A DNA stretch of 64,000 nucleotides from Phyllobacterium sp. YR531. GTDB lineage: Bacteria > Pseudomonadota > Alphaproteobacteria > Rhizobiales > Rhizobiaceae. The stretch spans positions 1-64,000 of the forward strand of contig NZ_AKIZ01000041.1 in the NCBI RefSeq assembly GCF_000282595.1, given 5' to 3'. Numbering within the stretch: the stretch's first letter is position 1; every line of letters begins with the position of its first letter. Made by a program: the position numbers and the translations under genes. This document shows, one piece after another, positions 20,401 through 27,388 of this stretch. A model generated the notes under the pieces. That model was not told the DNA's origin and ran no database searches. It was given only the letters and a program-made list of their open reading frames with translations.

Positions 20401-21003
20401 GTCCTGTGTGGTGTATCGTCCGGCCGTATCGATCAATACGGCTTCGTCAGTAAACCACCAGTCGCAGGCGCGGGTGCCACCAACGCCCTGGATGGCCTGT
20501 TCATCCATCTCATCGGCAAAAGGAAACGAGAGTCCCGAATTTACCAGCGCAGTTGTCTTGCCGGATCCCGGAGAACCAATAATCAGGTACCAAGGGAAGT
20601 CATAGACATAGCCAAATCGCTTTTTACTGATGGACTTTAGGCGGAGCAATGCATCCTTGAGGCGCTGCCGTAAAAGCGCAACCTCGTCCCTCGCATCTGC
20701 TTCTGAATCAGTGCCATCTTCTGCAACGGCATCAATCATCGCAGATTCAGCGCGTCGGCGTCTGACAGCTGATACGATGACATAAATCAGCCAAGCAAGT
20801 ACCACGACTCCAATCGCAACAAGACGGTTATACTCTGTCTCGAGTGGACGCCATTGGCCGAAGGCAATGCTTTCGCCGTAGAACCAGATCATCACGGAAA
20901 TGGCGACAACCCAGATCAGCGACCAAAAACGACCACCCTTGAGGAAACCGGCATAGCCCTCAAGATAAGATCGGATTGTATAGAGCCAATTGAGAATATT
21001 CAC
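17425..21003 (-). CDS. tssM: T6SS inner-membrane protein TssM (IcmF family)
   Basis: A 1,192-residue inner-membrane protein linking TssL to outer-membrane TssJ. Transmembrane helices lie at about residues 26-43, 63-80 and 456-478. The cytoplasmic loop holds Walker A GSPGSGKT (143-150) and Walker B-like AVLIDTAGRY, so ATP/GTP binding is likely. The remainder is a large periplasmic region with IcmF-related and C-terminal beta domains. The start is a GTG that overlaps the tssL stop (GTGA). Length is normal for TssM. Confidence 0.97.
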   Translation of the reverse strand: MNILNWLYTIRSYLEGYAGFLKGGRFWSLIWVVAISVMIWFYGESIAFGQWRPLETEYNRLVAIGVVVLAWLIYVIVSAVRRRRAESAMIDAVAEDGTDSEADARDEVALLRQRLKDALLRLKSISKKRFGYVYDFPWYLIIGSPGSGKTTALVNSGLSFPFADEMDEQAIQGVGGTRACDWWFTDEAVLIDTAGRYTTQDSDVTVDSTAWQSFLGLLKRHRPLKPINGVIVTISMADMLTQSAQARFKEVRIIKQRLRDLEDNLKVRLPVYLVFTKVDMLAGFGEFFDNFNKFDREQVLGVTFPLGVSQSKGKIAQAFSGEIDLLLERMHRILLERMQQEPDDIRRSSVFRFPAQFASIKNVLVEQIGELTASSKLVGAPLLRGVYFVSATQTGAVYDKVGRSTSERFSFLQEPNTTGTVSQKAFFLSRLFNDVIFGEANLVTTDLKVQRRKRIMSAIFYLVPLIIAGGLFAGWAHAYFTNQSTMSAVNERIASYNREAISIPVEDITTDDLNRILSPLNTLRGALTEDIADKSRWYHFGTDQEEKLRESMQATYARGLNGFLLPRLLVHLQNRMNDPNISTGQLYDTLKLYSMLGGLGPLDEEFALRQLRATFETSLPGAGRAQARENLLAHSRAMLLRPLAAVTLDDNLIKKAQEKLSAIPRAQQLYELLVAGSDAIALQEWRPVDKAGPGADVLFARQSRTDLRQGIPGVFTRDGYFNYFLPRLAEMSEQFAKENWVIGEEQGNAETGDDLKINVLRIYFNANRMQWAALLNDLTIRPAPDLIQAAEIVRILASNDNPLHTFATAVADATNLDPQQFAAPEAPKAQTPKEGEIDEAQQRLAEEKAKAEAARVQELQLLTDGFETTVLDPYAALRKSLQAPEGQKSEFSDLSPILEELSLQLSRAAINPGDVNTIFGVESKLVSANQMLVTQAQRLPEPVSIWIGRLATDIARLTANGARQSMSAMWQSSAARLCKSGIENRYPFNRKAVNDVAINDFIRMFGPSGEFATFFQLHLKPFVDVSQSPWRLTGMNGAEAIPSDALVQFENAQTIQSAFFSKGGNELSLDLDISPNDLDSNSTSVSLDINGKNISYDHGPPQTQSFQWPGEGNRSASIAFNPPGPNSRVTKDGPWAMFHLFDLAQLNGSSADQFTASFRMGGRRASFDVRVGSILNPFALEALRNFKCPEGL

Positions 21004-22376
21004 TTTTGAGTGCCCGCGCCGTTTGCCGTGTCATTGTCAGGGCGGGGAGTGGCGATCACGACGATCTCCGTTCGCCGGTTCGCTTCTTTGCCCTCTTTAG
21101 TATCGTTGGTGTCGATCGGTTCAGACTCACCCTTACCTTCGAAAGCAATTTGATTTCCCGGTACGTAGGCTCCGAGAATTTTTGCAACGTTTTCTGCTCG
21201 CGCCCGTGAAAGGTCAAAGTTTGAAGGGAACCGGGCATTATTTCTGATCGGATCATTATCTGTATGACCGAAGACCTGCACTGCAAAATGCTCATCCGCA
21301 ATTGCCCTGCCTATACGATCTATCAAGCCTTGGAACTGCGGGGAAACATCTGCTTTGGCAGACGCGAAAAAGCCCGTATTGCGAAAACGCACTAGAACGC
21401 GGTTGCCGTTGCGCTGCGTAGTAACCAGTCCGCGATCCACTTCCGGTTGCAGAAAGGCCAGGAAATTACGAAGCCGATCTACTTGTTCGACGGGTTGAGG
21501 CGCAGGTTCAGCGACCTTGATCGATGGATTGCCTTCGGGCGGCGCTGCTGCCATTGCTACCATGACCGCATCTGAATCAGTGTTGAGCAACCGCAGAATT
21601 CCGATGTAACCGAAGGCACAAAGCAATACCAGAAAGCCGAGCAGGGCCGGATAGAGATTTTTGAAGCGGCCTTTTAGGAAGCGTGCATTAATGCCGCGCC
21701 AATGCGGAGAAACTTCCCGCTCGACGTCGCCCATTGTGGCCTGGAGCGTGCGGTAGAGGCTGTCCCTTATTTGCGAGAGTTCAAGAGCACCGCGAGCACT
21801 CACCCTCAACTTGCCCTTGAAACCAAGTGAAAGGCACAGATATAACAGCAGCAGAATATCGCGATTGCGGCCCGGATCCTTGTGAAAGTGTTCGAGCAAT
21901 TCAAAAAAACGTTCGCCACCCTGCACGTCGCGATGGAAGGTGGAGACAATACTGTTGGTTGCCCAATTGCTGGCACCGCCCCAACGCGTGGCCAGCACCA
22001 CATCATCTATCGTTGCACATAATGCATAGTGGGCGACGCGCGCATGTTGTGCATCAACATTGGCATTGGCGACCTTGCGTTCATAAGCACGCATTTCATC
22101 AATGACAGCGGTACGCAGCTGATCAGGATCAGGCCCCTCAGGCAGCCCTCGCAAATGATAGAGCAGATTGAGTTGGGGACGGGCCGCCGACACAAGAAAT
22201 GGCAAGCCTTTCGGCGTGCCATCAATCATTTCGACACCGCCTTCGGCCAAGGCAGCTTGCAGCGTGGTCGTTTCGGCAGAGTCCGCTGTGCCGGATTGAG
22301 CATTGCGACCTCGATCACCCCCGGGTTTGGGCTTTATGATCGTCGGTTCGCTGCGCCAGAACTTGTCATCACTCAT
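21000..22376 (-). CDS. tssL: T6SS TssL with a C-terminal OmpA peptidoglycan-binding domain
   Basis: A 458-residue 'specialised' TssL (ImpK/DotU). A cytoplasmic DotU domain spans about residues 55-225 (LNLLYHLRGL; CLSLGFKGKLR), followed by one transmembrane helix at 242-263 and a periplasmic OmpA-like domain over roughly 325-455. That domain has the peptidoglycan-contacting VFGHTDNDPI and the LSRARAENVAKIL helix. With this domain TssL can anchor the membrane complex to the cell wall itself. It overlaps tssM by four bases and follows tssK closely. Confidence 0.96.
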   Translation of the reverse strand: MSDDKFWRSEPTIIKPKPGGDRGRNAQSGTADSAETTTLQAALAEGGVEMIDGTPKGLPFLVSAARPQLNLLYHLRGLPEGPDPDQLRTAVIDEMRAYERKVANANVDAQHARVAHYALCATIDDVVLATRWGGASNWATNSIVSTFHRDVQGGERFFELLEHFHKDPGRNRDILLLLYLCLSLGFKGKLRVSARGALELSQIRDSLYRTLQATMGDVEREVSPHWRGINARFLKGRFKNLYPALLGFLVLLCAFGYIGILRLLNTDSDAVMVAMAAAPPEGNPSIKVAEPAPQPVEQVDRLRNFLAFLQPEVDRGLVTTQRNGNRVLVRFRNTGFFASAKADVSPQFQGLIDRIGRAIADEHFAVQVFGHTDNDPIRNNARFPSNFDLSRARAENVAKILGAYVPGNQIAFEGKGESEPIDTNDTKEGKEANRRTEIVVIATPRPDNDTANGAGTQK

Positions 22377-22380
22377 GGCG

Positions 22381-23718
22381 TCATGACTTTATAGCCCAAA
22401 GCTCAAATTCAATGGACGGAAACTCACCGGCCAGATGCAGGGCTATGGCACCGGAATTGCTGAGCTGTTTCCACAATGGTCCGTCCCGGTCGAGTTCGAA
22501 ATAACTCGTTCCCGGACGATAGGGCAGTTGACGCGGGGCCACAGGCAGAGGACGAACCGCGATGCCCGGAAGAGCGACATTGACCAATTCGGCTATACGC
22601 TCGACAGGCCCAACTTTTATCTGGCGAGGCAAAGTGCTGCGAAGCGCTTCCGATGGCATATCGCTTCGTATTGCCAGGACAAAGCCGCTGCCTACGAGAA
22701 GGTTGCGATCGGTGATCGTGCCAACACGTACACCATGCTTGCGCTCGTCGAGCGGTATCTCGACTGCGGAGCGCTCGAGCACCGAAGAGAGCGACTCGCG
22801 CAAATCAGCCAGAACCGGGTCGAATGATCCGCGCAAATCAACATGGCGGTATCCGGGAAAAACAGAGCCTCTGCGCCGTTCTTTGGTAAAGGTCGAAAGC
22901 TCACCGGCAAGCTGTGCACAAAGCACATAAAGCGCTTCAGGGTGCAGAGCCGTAAGATTTTCACGGTGATGACGGAAGGCAGCCTCATTCCGGTTAAGCA
23001 CCTGCAGAAACTGGAAATCGGATACTTCTGCCGTGCCGCGAATGGAAGGATCGCCCATTCGGTCGGCAATCGCTTCCGCACGATGAGACATGATGCCCAG
23101 AATTTCCGTGACGATGTTTTCCAGTTGCAACTGGGCCGCGCAATTCGTTGCGGACGCAATAAATGTGTCGTCAAGCACGACCGATTGATCCTGACGGACT
23201 TCGACGATGCGTGCGATTGCGATACGGTCATAGCCCGCCAGCTCTTCATCTGACAAAAGGAAGGTCAGCCGAAGCCTGCCAACATCCAGCAATGCCGAAA
23301 TGGAACTACCTTCATTCGTGTCCTGCACTTCATATTTTTGACGTGCATAGCGAATGCTACGGCCCGGCGCCGTATCACCACCTACTTCTGCCAAACCAGC
23401 TTGCTGCATCGGCAAGCAGAGATAGACGATGACGTTCTTGGTGCCTTCCTCCAACCGCAGTGCAGGAGGTAGATCGACAGGGCCGGGGGCTTCAAAGACT
23501 GTGCCATCCGGCATTACGCCACGTGCACTGGAAAGAGCAAACAGGCCGTTGCTTAAAAGCTGTTCATTGATAGCAAGACGCGAAACGCCCCACGGAAACT
23601 TTATCAGTTCGCGTGTTGCGGCTTTAATGAGTCTCTCGGTCCAGCGGTCCTGTTGCTGGAAGTGCTGCACCCGAAGGAACATGCCTTCCGACCAGACGAC
23701 GCGATTGTCATGTTCCAT
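22381..23718 (-). CDS. tssK: T6SS baseplate-membrane connector TssK
   Basis: A 445-residue cytoplasmic protein (ImpJ/VasE) that joins the baseplate (TssEFG) to TssL/TssM. The family start VVWSEGMFLRVQHFQQQDRW is clear. The ATG at 23718 is preferred to an in-frame TTG at 23721. It has no membrane segment. It lies between tssJ and tssL with short gaps, inside the leftward operon. Confidence 0.96.
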   Translation of the reverse strand: MEHDNRVVWSEGMFLRVQHFQQQDRWTERLIKAATRELIKFPWGVSRLAINEQLLSNGLFALSSARGVMPDGTVFEAPGPVDLPPALRLEEGTKNVIVYLCLPMQQAGLAEVGGDTAPGRSIRYARQKYEVQDTNEGSSISALLDVGRLRLTFLLSDEELAGYDRIAIARIVEVRQDQSVVLDDTFIASATNCAAQLQLENIVTEILGIMSHRAEAIADRMGDPSIRGTAEVSDFQFLQVLNRNEAAFRHHRENLTALHPEALYVLCAQLAGELSTFTKERRRGSVFPGYRHVDLRGSFDPVLADLRESLSSVLERSAVEIPLDERKHGVRVGTITDRNLLVGSGFVLAIRSDMPSEALRSTLPRQIKVGPVERIAELVNVALPGIAVRPLPVAPRQLPYRPGTSYFELDRDGPLWKQLSNSGAIALHLAGEFPSIEFELWAIKS

Positions 23719-23735
23719 CAATAAACACCGATCGT

Positions 23736-24254
23736 TTAATTGCTGGCGGACGCACTGACAGACAGTTTGCCGACAGAAATGCTTAGTTTTCCCGCCCCGG
23801 AAATAGGGGTCAGTGCGCGCCAGCGGGCGTTATCGATATCTCGGAACCCGGCGATGACACCAGCATAAGCACCGTCTACCCCGGGATTGATAACGAGATC
23901 AGCCGTCTGGCCCGGACGCACGGAAATGGTCTTGCGCTCTACAAGGTCTTCACCAAGCGCACTGCCGCCCTTCAACTGGAAATAATCGAGAGACTGAAAG
24001 CGCCCAGGTGATTTGAGCACAAAAACTTCAACAGCTGTTGGAGTAGCCGAGCCCGATGGCGATGGATTGGCTGAACTGCTGGCCGATACAACAACTGGGA
24101 TGGGTTCTTGATATTTTGGCCCGGTGTTCTCGGGAGTTGATGTGCAGGCAGAAAGAAACGTTACTGCCGCAGCAGCACAAGCTACAAGAAAAGAGCGTTT
24201 CGGTGATGTGTTGCGGCGACCAGACTCAGATAACTCAAGCGCTTCAAAACGCAT
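23736..24254 (-). CDS. tssJ: T6SS outer-membrane lipoprotein TssJ
   Basis: A 172-residue lipoprotein with hydrophobic signal SFLVACAAAAVTFLSAC and lipobox Cys37, then the TssJ beta-sandwich (EVFVLKSPGRFQSLDYFQL). It anchors TssM to the outer membrane. An upstream codon at 24272 is in frame, but a GGGAG Shine-Dalgarno sequence sits before the ATG at 24254. Order tssJ-tssK-tssL-tssM is the usual membrane-complex order. Confidence 0.93.
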   Translation of the reverse strand: MRFEALELSESGRRNTSPKRSFLVACAAAAVTFLSACTSTPENTGPKYQEPIPVVVSASSSANPSPSGSATPTAVEVFVLKSPGRFQSLDYFQLKGGSALGEDLVERKTISVRPGQTADLVINPGVDGAYAGVIAGFRDIDNARWRALTPISGAGKLSISVGKLSVSASASN

Positions 24255-24367
24255 ACTATTCTCCCGATACAATCCTTTTATGGACTTGACACAACCTAGG
24301 TGACTAATCTGGTTGTAACTTGCAGATAAGACACCTTCACGTCAACGTAATCTTGAGTTCGTGAGAT

Positions 24368-25714
24368 TTATGTTTTGGAAAAGAATTTACGCAGAAGTTT
24401 CATTAGTGCAGGTTTGCGCTTGCCGCCCTGTTGTTCCTCGAAAAGTGTTGCAGAAGCAAGAAATTCGTCCCAAAGGGCTGCTTTGCGAAGTGCCGGTATG
24501 GCTTTTGACTTGGTTCTGCTAGCAAGAACAGATGGATCGATAGCCTGCTGGACCTCTCCGATAAAGTCCAGCGTGGCTGCTGACAAATCGGTCTGGTAGT
24601 TGGTGATGGATCGAAAATCCCTTTCGATCAGCTTGATGTCGGCAGGCTCCGCCTCATTGATAAACTCGACAATGCGATGCATGCGTTGACTGTCTTCCGG
24701 GCTTGCTAATGAGAATATCCAGGGCGTGTCGCCAGCAATACCTTCCAGCTCAAGACGTGCCGCTGATGCATTCTTTCCCACATGCATCTCATAGAGTTCG
24801 CTCAAGGCGACTCGCATGACAGTGCCAGCTTTACGCAGAAATTGTTCTGGATCGAGATTGGGCTGCATTGTCGTATCCAATCCTGCCCCCTCCAGAAACG
24901 CCTGAAGCAATCCTGCTGCCTCCTGAACGGATACGGTTCTTGTGGATGCGCTTTTTGATGGCGTTGGCAGGGGATTGATGGTCTCCGGTACCGGAGGCGC
25001 TTGCTCGTACCGGACTGGCTGTTGCCGCACGAGGGGCTCTTCGTCATCACTGTCCCAATTATCCGGCAAAATAGGGCGGACCACCGGCAATTCAAACAAG
25101 GAATTTGCTGCAGGTGTCTGTTCGATTCTGTCGGATAGCGCTGAGGGGCGGGTGGTCCGGTAGGGCTTGATAATATCGACTTCTGTTTCTGGAGGTCCGT
25201 CCCAGCCGATGTCCGACACCCCCAACCCTTCGCGCGACGCAGGCTTGGCGGGTTGATCAAACAATTCGTCGTGGCTTTCGCCAGGCAACTGGCTGGTGGC
25301 TCCAACCCCTGCAGGCGCAATATCCGAAAGGATTGATGTCACGCTCGGTCCAGCCAACAGATCAGCACTGTTTTGTATTGAAGGCGCGCGGATTGCCGAA
25401 TCTTTTTGCATAACCAGCCTGAAACGGTAATCCGCAATCTCGATAGTGTCTCCGTCGAATAGCTGTTGACCATATTGGCGGTCTACGGCGATTCCGCCCA
25501 CGCTGACGCCGTTAGTGCTCTTATCAACGAGATATAAGCCCGTATCACGCTGCTCGAGAGTGCAGTGATGCTTTGAAACGACACGGCGGCTATCCTTGAT
25601 GACCCAATCGCAGCCTTCACCCCTGCCTATCGTAAAACGCTGGCTTTGAACTACCATGGAACCACTGAATGAAGTGTCGTTTGGATTGTTCGTGGCTTGA
25701 ATCTCGATTCGCAT
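24368..25714 (-). CDS. FHA-domain protein, divergent TagH/ImpI paralogue 1
   Basis: A 448-residue cytoplasmic protein. The N-terminal FHA domain (about residues 15-105) keeps the phosphothreonine-binding set: GR in TIGRGEGCDW, S and H in VSKHHC, and N in STNGVSV. A long proline-rich linker follows. The C-terminal 170 residues (GAGLDTTMQ onward) resemble the TagH/ImpI C-terminal domain only weakly. In other T6SSs, phosphorylated Fha recruits or activates the apparatus. It is the first gene upstream of tssJ and diverges from the caspase gene. The second copy at 29.7 kb has the more typical TagH C-terminus. The ATG at 25714 (MRIEIQATN) fits the FHA start better than 25729. Confidence 0.88.
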   Translation of the reverse strand: MRIEIQATNNPNDTSFSGSMVVQSQRFTIGRGEGCDWVIKDSRRVVSKHHCTLEQRDTGLYLVDKSTNGVSVGGIAVDRQYGQQLFDGDTIEIADYRFRLVMQKDSAIRAPSIQNSADLLAGPSVTSILSDIAPAGVGATSQLPGESHDELFDQPAKPASREGLGVSDIGWDGPPETEVDIIKPYRTTRPSALSDRIEQTPAANSLFELPVVRPILPDNWDSDDEEPLVRQQPVRYEQAPPVPETINPLPTPSKSASTRTVSVQEAAGLLQAFLEGAGLDTTMQPNLDPEQFLRKAGTVMRVALSELYEMHVGKNASAARLELEGIAGDTPWIFSLASPEDSQRMHRIVEFINEAEPADIKLIERDFRSITNYQTDLSAATLDFIGEVQQAIDPSVLASRTKSKAIPALRKAALWDEFLASATLFEEQQGGKRKPALMKLLRKFFSKT

Positions 25715-25923
25715 GGGTAGTTCCTGCATGTGGTAGTAAATTTGTACTGCTTACGACGGAAAAATAACTCGGATATCTTAGTCTTCGCCATAAGGCAGTT
25801 GCAAGTGCAGCAATATCTAGGCTATTTTTGTGTATACACTGTGATCTGCTGAAGATCGGATGAAAACCGGAGTATGCTGGGCGAGAACTGTCCGGTGATG
25901 CCCACAAGTTGAAGAGACAGTGA
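25715..25923. promoter_or_regulatory. Divergent promoter region between tagH1 and the caspase gene
   Basis: About 200 bases with no gene, so the promoters of the leftward membrane-complex operon and the rightward caspase/hydrolase genes must lie here. A perfect 10-bp palindrome GTGTATACAC occurs at 25830-25839 and could be an operator. No clear -35/-10 pair or sigma-54 site was recognised. Confidence 0.45.
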
Positions 25924-27333
25924 GTGTCCCCTTATGTGCAACATATCAGCCGACTGACCTCGCTTGTGCTTCGCACGGGTGGGTTGTTTGTTGTGCTGTT
26001 CTTTGCAATGCAAAGTGCACAGGCTGAAATATTGGGGCTTCCAGTTCAAAAGCGTATTGCTCTCATCATCGGCAATGCCGACTATCAGAACGTTGAAAAG
26101 CTCGTAAATCCATCAAATGATGCCAAAGGCATTTCGGATGCGCTACGGGCACAGGGCTTTGATATTTTCCCGGCAAGCAACACCACACGTGCTGAATTTG
26201 ACAGGATTTTTGAAGACTTCAAAACCCAAGCCAAAACAGCAGATGTGTCCCTTGTCTATTTCTCAGGGCATGGGTTTCAGTTGAATGGCACCAATTATCT
26301 AGTGCCAGTCGATGCTCATCTTAATGATCGGGAAAAAATCGTTGAAGAAACGATCAGTCTCGACAAGATTATTGCCGAAGTGCAATCGCCAGACCGCCAG
26401 ACGCTGATTTTTCTGGATGCATGCCGCAATAATCCCTTGCCAGGCGGCGGATCGGTCAATGCCGGTCTTGCACAGGTAACTGGCGGAGCAAACGTATTCA
26501 TAGCTTTTGCTACTCAGCCGGGAAATATCAGTTATGACGGGGTTAGCTCCTACAGCCCGTTTACCAAAGCCCTGCTCGATCATATCAATACGCCGGGTCA
26601 GGACATTTCCAATCTGATGATCAAGGTGAGGACGGATGTCGAGGCAAACACGCTTGGACGACAGTTGCCTTGGGATCAATCATCGCTGAAGAGACAGTTC
26701 TATTTCTCACCACCGGCTGAGATCGCTAATGATGGACAGACCAGCGTTGCAATGATTGGTCAGCCGGCAGTGGCAGGGCAAGGTCTGACGCGCCGGACCG
26801 ATCTTGGATCAATTATTGATCCGCCAGCCGGGCGCCTTACCGTTGCGCCACAGGGCGGAGCTGCAGCTTTTCCCCCGGCGATAAGCCCGGATGAGGGGGT
26901 TCCCCCTGTGATCTATATGCCGGAGGCGCCCGCAGAGATTTTTGGCCCTGAAAATCTGGTCTGGGGCCTGCAGCAGGAATTGCAGCGGCTCGGCTGCTAT
27001 ACTTCAGATATGGATGGCGTTTGGGGGGCAAGCTCCCGGGAAGCGCTCGCTCGGTACTATTCGAACAGGAACCTGAAGGTTACCGATACTGCACCAACGA
27101 CGTATCACTATGAAACGTTACGGCGCGAACCATCTGTCGTTTGTATCTCCGTGCCGCCACGTCAGGCCGTCGCGCCAGCACGCAATGGCCCGCGTGTCCA
27201 GGCAAAACCCAAAGCGCCGCGTCCGGTAACAACTTCAACGCAGCCCCAGCCGCAACAGGTTGATGTGCCATCCCGTGCAGCGCCAGCGCGCAAAAGCCTG
27301 CGTGATATCGGCATTGGTGGTGTGTATCGATAA
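25924..27333 (+). CDS. Secreted caspase-like (C14) protease with a peptidoglycan-binding domain
   Basis: A 469-residue protein. A signal peptide ends near residue 36 (LFFAMQSAQA). The caspase p20-like domain starts at KRIALIIGNADY, and its His-Cys dyad is intact: His116 in YFSGHGF and Cys167 in FLDACRNNP. A linker leads to a putative peptidoglycan-binding domain at about residues 343-385 (LQQELQRLGCY, MDGVWGASSREAL), then a basic, proline-rich tail. The start is a GTG at 25924. Caspase-fold proteins are common in rhizobia; the location inside a T6SS locus, exported to the periplasm, points to a role at the cell wall. The target is unknown. Confidence 0.85.
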   Translation: MSPYVQHISRLTSLVLRTGGLFVVLFFAMQSAQAEILGLPVQKRIALIIGNADYQNVEKLVNPSNDAKGISDALRAQGFDIFPASNTTRAEFDRIFEDFKTQAKTADVSLVYFSGHGFQLNGTNYLVPVDAHLNDREKIVEETISLDKIIAEVQSPDRQTLIFLDACRNNPLPGGGSVNAGLAQVTGGANVFIAFATQPGNISYDGVSSYSPFTKALLDHINTPGQDISNLMIKVRTDVEANTLGRQLPWDQSSLKRQFYFSPPAEIANDGQTSVAMIGQPAVAGQGLTRRTDLGSIIDPPAGRLTVAPQGGAAAFPPAISPDEGVPPVIYMPEAPAEIFGPENLVWGLQQELQRLGCYTSDMDGVWGASSREALARYYSNRNLKVTDTAPTTYHYETLRREPSVVCISVPPRQAVAPARNGPRVQAKPKAPRPVTTSTQPQPQQVDVPSRAAPARKSLRDIGIGGVYR

Positions 27334-27388
27334 TGCGGATCGTGGCTTGCAAGCTGGACTTGCTCGTCTTGCCTTTGGACGCTGATTG

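Noticed and set aside
24802-25320. 172-codon frame within tagH1 on the same strand
   Set aside because: It is an alternate frame of the proline-rich tagH1 linker, low in complexity.
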